Shown: one piece after another, positions 20,421 to 26,128 of the stretch | How the letters are laid out: each line of letters opens with the position of its first letter | Numbering within the stretch: position 1 is the stretch's first letter | Source: an uncultured Ruminococcus sp. | GTDB lineage: Bacteria; Bacillota; Clostridia; Oscillospirales; Acutalibacteraceae | Length of the DNA: 26,128 nucleotides | Direction: 5' to 3' | Assembly (NCBI GenBank): GCA_902803585.1 | Contig: CADCQO010000085.1 | Coordinates: 1-26,128 of the forward strand | Position numbers and translations under genes: made by a program | The notes under the pieces: model-generated | Databases searched by the model: none | Told to the model about the DNA's origin: nothing | The model's input: the letters and a program-made list of their open reading frames with translations, nothing else

Positions 20421-20878
20421 AAATATACAAAAAACAGAGCAAGCGCATAGAAAATCTCCGACAATTGTGCAAAATCACCTATTATCAGGTCGAATTTTAA
20501 GCTATAACATACATCTGGAACAGCTGTTTTCTTTCTCTTATTCGGCGCCAACAAGTAAATTGTAAAATAGCCCTGCCCGTTTCTCATTTAAATCATTTAT
20601 TTTTTCCCCGAACAGAGTGACTAAAAACTGCCGTACCTTCAATAAAATCACATTATCATTACAAACAAAACTATATGCAGATATCTGTCACAGTTTTGTG
20701 CAAAATAGACAATTCTTTTTATTGCATTTCAGATGTAAAGTCATATACCTTGTCAGAACTTGCGGTGTTTGGTAATCATGCCAAAAATTCAGCTGATTTC
20801 ATGGATACATTCTAACACAGACCGCAGAAAACCTGCCGCATCTGAGTGTCAGCCCAGACGATGGAATTATATCCAGCG
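20421..20878. other. Intergenic region without a convincing gene
   Basis: About 460 bases lie between the adhesin promoter and the end of the GH2 gene. The sequence is AT-rich. I see a 10-bp palindrome CAGATATCTG at 20678-20687 and an 11-bp direct repeat TTGTGCAAAAT at 20465-20475 and 20696-20706. A 70-codon minus-strand frame (20375-20587) with a hydrophobic end has no ribosome binding site, and I do not count it as a gene. No clear terminator for the GH2 gene was found. Confidence 0.6.
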
Positions 20879-22597
20879 CTAACTTTCTATTGCAGCTTTT
20901 TGGGAATTGATCGCTTTAAAAATCGTCATGTCAAATTTTGGGACACGTTCATATGTATAAAGTCCGTTTTTCTCCTGTTCAACATCATAAAGCTGGGTGT
21001 AGCATAAACCCATAATTTTTCTGTTTCTCAGAATAGCTTCAGTCAGTCCCCTGTAACGTGAAATAAACTCTTCTTCGTTTTTCGGAGCATCACCGTAACC
21101 CCAACCGCTGCCGTCCTTTTCAACATCCCATTTTATACCGCCGTATTCGCTGATAAACACTGCACCGCCCTGATAGCTTTGACGTCCCTTATACATGGAT
21201 TTCCTCGCAACCTGACAATAGACGATGTCTTCCTCTTCGAGCTTTTTAAGATATCCTTCGAATAAATCTGTCCTCTGGCAATAATCATGAAAATCATAAA
21301 TATCTGTGATTACATGAAAGTTTCCGCTTGCGTCAATACACGGGCGTGTTGTATCAACGGCTTTTGTGTATCTGTAAGTCATTTCGATCACTTCATCATT
21401 CTGCTTTTTGCCGTTAATGTTCCATGTTTCGTTGAAAGGACACCAGCCAATAATGGAAGGGTGGTTGAAATCTCGTTCAATAACCTCCATCCATTCCCTC
21501 AGAATGGTGGGAAGTGCATGAAGTTCTGTGTGATCGAGTCCCCAGTTCGCATATTCTCCCCAGACCAAATAACCCATTTTGTCACAATGATACAGAAATC
21601 GTGGTTCAAAAACCTTCTGATGAAGTCTTGCACCGTTGAATCCCGCATCAAAAGCTATCTGTATATCCTTTATAAGATCCTGCTCTGAAGGTGCTGTATA
21701 AATGCCATCCGGATAATATCCCTGATCCAATACAGTACGCAGGAACACACATTTGCCATTGAGTAAAAATCTGTATCCGTCCAGCGCCACACTGCGGAGT
21801 CCAAAATAACTTTGAACCGTATCTTCTCCGTAGGTCAGGGTCAGATCATACAAGCGCCCTTTGCCCACTTCCCAAAGATGTTTTTCTTTCAGCTGAATGG
21901 ACAAATCTGCGTTTTCTCCGTTGTTGTCAACAGCGGCTGAGCCGACTTCCTTTCCTTTGTAACAGACCGAAGCGGCAAAGCGCCCGTTCCCTGTTACGAT
22001 CGCTTTTATATGCAGTATCCCGTTAGCTGCATCGGGATAGTATTTTACTTTTTCTATATGTGTTTCGGGAACAAATTCTAACCATACGGTCTGCCATATT
22101 CCCGTTGTTCGGGTGTAAAAACAACCTGATGAATGATATTTTTCACTCTGCTTTCCTCTGGGCTGCAATCCCCCTCTGTCATTATCTGAAGCGTGAAGTA
22201 CGATGATGTTTTCCCCATTATTCACAAAATCGGTAATATCAAATGAAAATGGCGTATAGCCCCCTTTATGAGTGCCTGCTTTCTTTGAGTTGATATAGCA
22301 GGTTGTCAGATAATCACACGCCCCTATGTGAAGAATGATTCTCTTACTGCCCTTGACAATATTCACACTTCTTCTGTACCAGACGGAATTGAGAAAATCA
22401 GTGATTCCTATACCGGAGAGCTTACTTTCCGGACAAAACGGCACCGTAATCTGACGGCTGAATTTCTTTGCCATATATAATTTTCTGTCAGCACCGCTGG
22501 CGCTCCTGTCAATTTCAAATTCCCATGTTCCGTTCAGGTTTGTCCAATCACTTCTTTGAAACTGCGGATTGGGATATTCTTGTCTTGGAATATTCAT
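20879..22597 (-). CDS. Glycoside hydrolase family 2 protein (beta-galactosidase/beta-glucuronidase-like)
   Basis: This is a 572-residue GH2-type retaining glycosidase. The start chosen is ATG 22595-22597 (MNIPRQEYPNPQF), with AAGGAG eight bases upstream; an upstream in-frame ATG at 22690 lacks support. Residues about 1-180 form the GH2 N-terminal sugar-binding jelly roll (NLNGTWEFEID, later GIWQTVWLE). About 180-270 is an immunoglobulin-like linker domain, and about 275-560 is the TIM barrel. The catalytic acid/base is Glu390 in CPFNETW and the nucleophile is Glu484 in ISEYGG. Both are present, so it is probably active. No signal peptide is visible, so it is likely cytoplasmic, acting on an imported oligosaccharide or glycoside. 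It is shorter than classic LacZ (about 1,000 residues) and lacks the C-terminal domains. No transporter or regulator adjoins it, so the substrate cannot be assigned. The GH2 family is firm; specificity is unknown. Confidence 0.92.
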   Translation of the reverse strand: MNIPRQEYPNPQFQRSDWTNLNGTWEFEIDRSASGADRKLYMAKKFSRQITVPFCPESKLSGIGITDFLNSVWYRRSVNIVKGSKRIILHIGACDYLTTCYINSKKAGTHKGGYTPFSFDITDFVNNGENIIVLHASDNDRGGLQPRGKQSEKYHSSGCFYTRTTGIWQTVWLEFVPETHIEKVKYYPDAANGILHIKAIVTGNGRFAASVCYKGKEVGSAAVDNNGENADLSIQLKEKHLWEVGKGRLYDLTLTYGEDTVQSYFGLRSVALDGYRFLLNGKCVFLRTVLDQGYYPDGIYTAPSEQDLIKDIQIAFDAGFNGARLHQKVFEPRFLYHCDKMGYLVWGEYANWGLDHTELHALPTILREWMEVIERDFNHPSIIGWCPFNETWNINGKKQNDEVIEMTYRYTKAVDTTRPCIDASGNFHVITDIYDFHDYCQRTDLFEGYLKKLEEEDIVYCQVARKSMYKGRQSYQGGAVFISEYGGIKWDVEKDGSGWGYGDAPKNEEEFISRYRGLTEAILRNRKIMGLCYTQLYDVEQEKNGLYTYERVPKFDMTIFKAINSQKAAIES

Positions 22598-22676
22598 ATA
22601 GAAAGCTCCTTGCCGTTTTATATTTTTAAGCCTGACGCAAAATCGGCCTGTCAATGTGAATTTTATATATGATACT

Positions 22677-22682
22677 ATTATA
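22677..22682 (-). promoter_or_regulatory. Probable -10 box of the GH2 gene
   Basis: On the minus strand a perfect TATAAT lies about 80 bases upstream of the GH2 start codon. No convincing -35 hexamer is present at 16-18 bases; a T-rich run occupies that position. The resulting 5' leader would be about 70 bases, with no riboswitch-like structure recognised. Confidence 0.45.
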
Positions 22683-22733
22683 ACACACAAATGAAAAAAA
22701 ATCTATTGTCACCTGCGCAGATATGTCTGAAAG

Positions 22734-22780
22734 AAACAACCTCACGCTGCAAACAAAATATTCGCAGCGTGAGGTTGTTT
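22734..22780 (-). terminator. Strong hairpin terminator after the DUF2520 gene
   Basis: Perfect 17-bp inverted arms (22734-22750 and 22764-22780) enclose a 13-base loop. The arms include CCTCACGCTGC and GCAGCGTGAGG and end in AAACAA/TTGTTT. The hairpin begins 4 bases past the TAA of the minus-strand oxidoreductase and is followed on that strand by T-rich TTGTTTCTTTC, consistent with intrinsic termination. It separates that gene from the GH2 gene, which has its own promoter. Confidence 0.85.
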
Positions 22781-22784
22781 TACG

Positions 22785-23651
22785 TTAGTCAGATAATACA
22801 GTTTTTGTGCTGAGTATTTGTGCAAGTTTTGAATAATCTCTATCCAGATGTTTTTTCTGTGCAAGGGTAATCAGCTTTAATGATGCTGTTCTGTAAAGTT
22901 CCCTGTCGATATCATTCTTGAAGCAGTCCAGATGTCTGGATACAGTTTCACAGTCACAGCGTTCAACAGGCCCTGTCAATGCCGTGATGGGGTCTGTTTT
23001 TATGATACTGCGGATATTTGCAGTTATCAGCGGTTCAAGCGCACAAAGTGCCTGTTCCTGTGTAAAACCGCATTCCTCCAGCAATCCGGTACTTTCAGCG
23101 ATAAGGGCACACACCAGATTGCTTGCGATGGCGCAGGCGGCATGATATGCCGTTTTATGCTCGCCCGACAGTATTTTTACGGGATTCCCCAGCTTTTCAA
23201 AGAATATTTTCCATTCTTGTGTGCTGCCGCCGTCACTCTCTATTGAAAAATATGCACCGCCTATTTGCTTGTAGGAATCATATTTGCTGCTGATAGGAAA
23301 AAGAGGGTGGATAGAATACCCCTCTGCCCCATATTCTGCTATTTCAGGAAAAGCCTCCTTCGCAGATAACGCTCCGCTGCAGTGGCAAATCTGCCTGCCG
23401 GCTATATCGAAACTCCGCAAAGACAAGTATGTATCCTTTATGGCGGAGTCAGGTGTTGTGATAAACAATGTGTCGCTCTCACAGACAAGCTGTGAAATAT
23501 CTTCAAAAATTTTGCTGCCGGTAAAATGTGCGGCTTCTTCGGCTGAATTCCGACTGCGGCTGTAATAGCCTGAAAGCTCTGTTCCGTTCAGGGAAAAGTA
23601 TTTTCCCAGTGTAAACCCTGCCTTTCCTGCTCCGATGAAACCTATTTTCAT
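22785..23651 (-). CDS. Rossmann-fold oxidoreductase with DUF2520 domain
   Basis: This 288-residue protein has an N-terminal NAD(P)-binding Rossmann domain (IGAGKAG at residues 6-12, then SRS at the end of the second strand) and a helical C-terminal half typical of DUF2520/COG5495. Visible family-like motifs are HCSGALS (90-96), IHPLFP (114-119), HKTAYHAACAIASN (165-178) and LTGPVERCD (225-233). The start has GGGAG ten bases upstream. Fold and cofactor class follow from the motifs. The reaction is not certain: as I recall, members of this class in Clostridia include a ketopantoate reductase (PanG) of pantothenate synthesis, and the His-Lys/Asn motifs suit a 2-keto-acid-type substrate. No panB/panC gene is nearby here. 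It is divergent from tyrA, monocistronic, and ends at a strong hairpin. Confidence 0.85.
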   Translation of the reverse strand: MKIGFIGAGKAGFTLGKYFSLNGTELSGYYSRSRNSAEEAAHFTGSKIFEDISQLVCESDTLFITTPDSAIKDTYLSLRSFDIAGRQICHCSGALSAKEAFPEIAEYGAEGYSIHPLFPISSKYDSYKQIGGAYFSIESDGGSTQEWKIFFEKLGNPVKILSGEHKTAYHAACAIASNLVCALIAESTGLLEECGFTQEQALCALEPLITANIRSIIKTDPITALTGPVERCDCETVSRHLDCFKNDIDRELYRTASLKLITLAQKKHLDRDYSKLAQILSTKTVLSD

Positions 23652-23681
23652 TTTTGTGTATCTCCCTTCGTGCTTTCCTTC

Positions 23682-23711
23682 ATTATATCACATCTCTATG
23701 GTATGATTCAA
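23682..23711 (-). promoter_or_regulatory. Promoter of the DUF2520 oxidoreductase gene
   Basis: On the minus strand the -35 TTGAAT (23706-23711) and -10 TATAAT (23682-23687) are separated by 18 bases, with a TG one base before the -10 (TGATATAAT). It lies about 30 bases upstream of the start codon and is divergent from the tyrA promoter. Confidence 0.7.
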
Positions 23712-23750
23712 CAACTGATTTTTCTGAGCTTATCTTGCCTTTTTACTCAC

Positions 23751-23779
23751 TTGCAATAGATACTAAAGAATGATATAAT
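23751..23779 (+). promoter_or_regulatory. Promoter of the tyrA-aroB operon
   Basis: The -35 TTGCAA (23751-23756), a 17-base spacer and a perfect -10 TATAAT (23774-23779) with an extended TG (TGATATAAT) form a strong vegetative-type promoter. No T-box or attenuator structure is evident in the roughly 70-base leader before tyrA. Confidence 0.75.
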
Positions 23780-23856
23780 AGACGAGCCAACTATGATTCA
23801 TGGTGAATTTGTCAATGAAAGGGGAAAAGCACAGGATATTATTTGTGCGGAAATAT

Positions 23857-24687
23857 ATGGAAATAGTAATTGCAGGATTAGGAATCATCGGGGGGTCTTT
23901 GGCAAAGGCACTCAAAAAGTATACAGATCACAGGGTTTATGGCATCAACCGCAGCGAAGTGCCATTGAAAAAGGCTTTGGACTGCGGTGCCATTGATGCT
24001 GTCGCTGATAGCGAAACGCTTGGTACTGCGGATATGATTATTCTCGGAATGTATCCTGAAGCAGCTGTCGAATTTGTTAAAAAGAATGTTTCATACATCA
24101 AAGAGGGCTGTATTGTGATTGACACCAGCGGCATTAAGTCAAAAATCTGCCCTGAGTTATCAGAATTAGCGCAGCAAAACGGTTTTGTTTTTGTCGGGTT
24201 TCACCCTATGGCGGGAAAGGAAAAAAATGGATTTGACGCATCAGAAGAGGATTTATTTATAGGTGCCAGTGCTATTCTGATACCTGACAATGCGCCGGAA
24301 AAAGCAGTCAGAACCGTTGCCAGCCTGATGACCAAACTGCGCTTTGGCCGTGTGGTATATACTACGGCAGAAGAACATGACCGCATGATTGCATTTACCT
24401 CTCAGCTCCCCCATGTTCTTGCGTGTGCTTATGTCTTCAGTCCGCAATGTCCCAATCATAAGGGTTTTTCCGCCGGCAGCTATCGTGATGTTTCGAGAGT
24501 TGCCAATATCAATGCCGCTTTATGGTCAGAACTATTTATTGAAAATCAGGCACCTTTGACAGATGAAATACAGATCCTCATAGACCATCTGAGTGAAATC
24601 CGGCAGGGAATTCTCAAGGGTGATCGGGAAGAACTGGCGCAGCTGCTGCATAAGGCAAAGGAAATCAAGGAGGCATTAGGAGAATGA
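23857..24687 (+). CDS. tyrA: Prephenate dehydrogenase
   Basis: The enzyme converts prephenate to 4-hydroxyphenylpyruvate with NAD(P)+, the committed step to tyrosine, in the cytoplasm. From the ATG at 23857 the protein has 276 residues: Rossmann motif AGLGIIGGS at 6-14, IDTSGIKS near 88-95, the family signature GFHPMAGKE at 114-122, and the EEHDRM...SQLPHVLA segment at 172-189 with the substrate-binding/catalytic histidines, followed by the helical dimerisation domain. No ACT regulatory domain and no fused chorismate mutase are present. The start is uncertain: GTG 23845 has AGGA eight bases upstream and adds MRKY, while ATG 23800 would add a 19-residue extension unlike the family. ATG 23857 fits the usual N-terminus. 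The stop TGA overlaps the ATG of aroB (ATGA), so the two genes are translationally coupled. Confidence 0.93.
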   Translation: MEIVIAGLGIIGGSLAKALKKYTDHRVYGINRSEVPLKKALDCGAIDAVADSETLGTADMIILGMYPEAAVEFVKKNVSYIKEGCIVIDTSGIKSKICPELSELAQQNGFVFVGFHPMAGKEKNGFDASEEDLFIGASAILIPDNAPEKAVRTVASLMTKLRFGRVVYTTAEEHDRMIAFTSQLPHVLACAYVFSPQCPNHKGFSAGSYRDVSRVANINAALWSELFIENQAPLTDEIQILIDHLSEIRQGILKGDREELAQLLHKAKEIKEALGE

Positions 24688-25733
24688 AAACAATCCACGT
24701 CAACACGGGAAGAAGCTACGATATTCTGATAAAGCATCATATTCTGGACGAGGCAGGAATGTATATCCGCCCTCTGACAAAAGCAATACGGGCTGTCATT
24801 GTCAGTGATACCAATGTAGCGCCCCTTTACGCAGAAAGAGTAAAGCAATCGTTGGTGAAAAACGGTTTTGAAACATCTGTATTCGTTTTTGAAGCTGGTG
24901 AAAGCCGCAAAAGATTGTCTACCATTGAACAAATGTACAGCCATTTCTTTGAGCATCATCTGACAAGAACAGATATTGTGGTCGCATTAGGCGGCGGAGT
25001 GACTGGTGATATGGCAGGATTCGCTGCTGCCAGTTATCTGAGGGGAATTGACTTTGTACAGATTCCTACCAGTCTTTTATCACAGGTAGATTCTTCTGTC
25101 GGAGGAAAAACCGGCGTAGATCTGCCCTTTGGCAAGAATCTGGTGGGTGCTTTCTGGCAGCCTGTTCTGGTATTGATTGACCCTGAAACCCTTCATACAC
25201 TGCCGGAAGCCTTTTTCCGTGATGGATTAGGTGAGGTTGTCAAATATGGCTGCATCAGAAGCCGTTCTCTTTTTGAACGTCTGGAGAACGAACAGGCAAA
25301 GGATTTTATTGACGATATTATCTTTGAATGTGTTTCGATCAAAAGAGATGTAGTGGAAAATGATGAACGTGATACAGGTGAAAGGGCTATCCTGAACTTC
25401 GGGCATACCTTCGGCCACGCCATTGAAAAACTGGAAAATTATGCAGGCATCACTCATGGTGAAGCAGTAGCGGCAGGAGCATCTCTCCTCACACGCATCA
25501 GTGAAGCGCACGGCATGACAGAGTCCGGAACAAGTGAGCGTCTGGAAAGGCTTCTGAAAAAATATGATCTGCCGCAGGACAGCAGATTCTCCTTAGACGA
25601 AATCATCTCTGCCACACAAGGTGACAAAAAGAGTACCGCTAACAGCATCAACTTTGTCTTTCTGAAAAATATCGGTTCCTGCTATCTCCACAAAATCAAT
25701 ACAGTAGATTTCAAAACATTTTTTGCCCGCTGA
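24684..25733 (+). CDS. aroB: 3-dehydroquinate synthase
   Basis: AroB closes DAHP to 3-dehydroquinate, the second shikimate-pathway step, using NAD+ and a divalent metal (usually Zn or Co). The 349-residue length is normal. Visible motifs are GGGVTGD at 103-109 for the nucleotide, IPTSLLSQVDSSVGGKTGVD at 127-146, KNLVGAFWQP at 151-160, and the metal ligands Glu184 (GLGEVVKYG), His241 (NFGHTFGH) and His258 (THGEAVAAG). All are present, so it should be active. The start ATG overlaps the tyrA stop by 4 bp and is preceded by AAGGAGG ten bases upstream. Pairing with tyrA places an early and a late aromatic-pathway enzyme under one promoter. The gene ends in TGA, followed by a hairpin terminator, so the operon ends here and other aro genes must lie elsewhere. 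Confidence 0.96.
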   Translation: MKTIHVNTGRSYDILIKHHILDEAGMYIRPLTKAIRAVIVSDTNVAPLYAERVKQSLVKNGFETSVFVFEAGESRKRLSTIEQMYSHFFEHHLTRTDIVVALGGGVTGDMAGFAAASYLRGIDFVQIPTSLLSQVDSSVGGKTGVDLPFGKNLVGAFWQPVLVLIDPETLHTLPEAFFRDGLGEVVKYGCIRSRSLFERLENEQAKDFIDDIIFECVSIKRDVVENDERDTGERAILNFGHTFGHAIEKLENYAGITHGEAVAAGASLLTRISEAHGMTESGTSERLERLLKKYDLPQDSRFSLDEIISATQGDKKSTANSINFVFLKNIGSCYLHKINTVDFKTFFAR

Positions 25734-25774
25734 CATTCCGCACAAAATACGCCTCCGGACAGAAAAAATGCAGC

Positions 25775-25805
25775 AAAAAAGCCGCTTGTCAGGCGGCTTT
25801 TTTTT
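25775..25805. terminator. Bidirectional hairpin terminator between aroB and the yebC remnant
   Basis: GCCGC (25781-25785) pairs with GCGGC (25793-25797) around a 7-base loop, flanked by A6 on the left and T8 on the right, so the stem can extend to 11 bp. It works as an intrinsic terminator for the plus-strand tyrA-aroB operon and also, read from the other side, for minus-strand yebC, whose stop codon overlaps its edge. Confidence 0.85.
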
Positions 25806-25896
25806 ATTCTTCGGGCATATCCCAGTTGTGATAGACATTCTGGACATCATCATTGTCATCGAGCATATCCAGCAGTTTCTGCATTTTCTCTTTGAT
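25804..25896 (-). pseudogene. yebC: 3' remnant of yebC (YebC/PmpR family regulator)
   Basis: The last 30 codons match the C-terminus of YebC-family transcription/translation regulators: KLLDMLDDNDDVQNVYHNWD, then MPEE and TAA. The full family is about 240 residues. Upstream in the same frame a TAA at 25897-25899 blocks reading, and the DNA beyond it no longer resembles yebC in any frame I can read. The gene is therefore cut, not merely shifted. The break at about 25,893-25,906 lies beside the near-palindrome TTGATTTAATCAA. The rest of yebC could be outside the window beyond an insertion, or be lost. Confidence 0.8.
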
Positions 25897-25912
25897 TTAA
25901 TCAAGTTTTTTC

Positions 25913-25941
25913 GATAAGCAATATACTAAAATCTGCTTATC
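25913..25941. repeat. Inverted repeat next to the yebC break
   Basis: Perfect 8-bp arms GATAAGCA (25913-25920) and TGCTTATC (25934-25941) flank a 13-base spacer, starting about 15 bases beyond the point where yebC similarity ends. It could be part of an element end, a recombination site or an operator; no direct evidence distinguishes these. Confidence 0.5.
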
Positions 25942-25950
25942 TGCTAATAA

Positions 25951-25998
25951 ATATACCACAATTCAAGGGGATTTGTCAATATCTGAATTGTGATATAT
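25951..25998. repeat. Long imperfect inverted repeat in AT-rich DNA
   Basis: Fifteen-base arms (25951-25965 and 25984-25998) match at 14 of 15 positions around an 18-base loop; the core is CACAATTCA/TGAATTGTG. Neither arm is followed by a T-run, so it is not a typical terminator. TTGTCA at 25973-25978 followed 17 bases later by TATGTT could be a weak plus-strand promoter within it, so an operator is one reading and an element end another. Confidence 0.55.
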
Positions 25999-26046
25999 GT
26001 TAAAAATTTTCATATTCGATTTATCTTTTATTGGAATTGAATCAAA

Positions 26047-26127
26047 TTATTTATAACACCGTCCGTAATAGCCTATATTTGCCTTGTACGGCGTTTTAAC
26101 CCTTACAGGTATAACTATACTACCAAC
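26047..26127 (-). CDS. Possible C-terminal end of an unidentified gene, cut by the right edge
   Basis: A minus-strand frame enters from the right edge and runs 26 codons (including IVIPVRVKTPYKANIGYYG) to a TAA at 26047-26049. It is the only one of the three minus frames open there, but a frame this short can be open by chance, and I do not recognise the sequence. If real, it is the gene adjoining the broken yebC, probably within inserted DNA. Confidence 0.25.
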   Translation of the reverse strand, partial: VGSIVIPVRVKTPYKANIGYYGRCYK

Positions 26128-26128
26128 A

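Noticed and set aside
20375..20587. 70-codon minus-strand frame with a hydrophobic C-terminal half
   Set aside because: It has no ribosome binding site, contains the adhesin promoter and dyad, and its hydrophobicity follows from AT-rich codons.
21287..21688. 133-codon plus-strand frame
   Set aside because: It is antisense to the catalytic domain of the GH2 gene, which has clear family motifs.
23800..23856. Upstream ATG start for tyrA at 23800
   Set aside because: It has no ribosome binding site and would add 19 residues before the usual Rossmann start; GTG 23845 or ATG 23857 fit better.
24546..24959. 137-codon minus-strand frame across the tyrA-aroB junction
   Set aside because: It is antisense to two well-recognised enzymes and has no motif of its own.

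Overview
The window looks like a chromosomal segment of a low-to-moderate GC Gram-positive anaerobe, most likely a gut Clostridium-class organism (Ruminococcus/Oscillospiraceae-like). This is inferred from AGGAGG-type ribosome binding sites, TATAAT-type promoters with TG extensions, a secreted protein built from Cna B-type (CnaB) modules, and Firmicute-style TyrA, AroB and YebC sequences. No taxonomic search was possible.

Positions 1 to about 20,305, all on the minus strand, are one enormous repetitive surface-protein locus that is still open at the left edge. It has a signal peptide and then about 6,760 codons of beta-rich modules. Twenty-two modules carry a V-x-K-x-W style start, some with the Lys/Glu/Asn pattern of CnaB isopeptide domains. 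They are interleaved with a second repeated module recognisable by F-x-L-Q-R-R. The locus is interrupted twice. A frameshift lies at a TATATATA tract near 18,540, and an in-frame TGA at 7012-7014 sits exactly where the conserved module tryptophan belongs. As read, the locus is three open frames (18536-20305, 7012-18558 and <1-7011). The lesions may be real decay, strain variation or phase variation, or sequence errors.

Positions 20,421-20,878 are an AT-rich intergenic stretch without a convincing gene. Next comes a short GH2-family glycoside hydrolase (20879-22597, minus), a strong 17-bp-arm terminator hairpin, and a Rossmann/DUF2520 oxidoreductase (22785-23651, minus). The oxidoreductase is transcribed divergently from a tyrA-aroB pair (23857-25733, plus) whose genes overlap by 4 bp. 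TyrA (prephenate dehydrogenase) and AroB (3-dehydroquinate synthase) belong to aromatic amino acid synthesis. Both genes stop at TGA, which shows UGA is an ordinary stop here.

After a hairpin terminator shared by both strands, only the last 30 codons of yebC remain, running into AT-rich DNA with two inverted repeats and a possible gene end at the right edge. This looks like a rearrangement or insertion junction. There are no RNA genes, CRISPR arrays or recognisable transposases. The main item of interest is the giant two-module adhesin with its two precisely placed interruptions.
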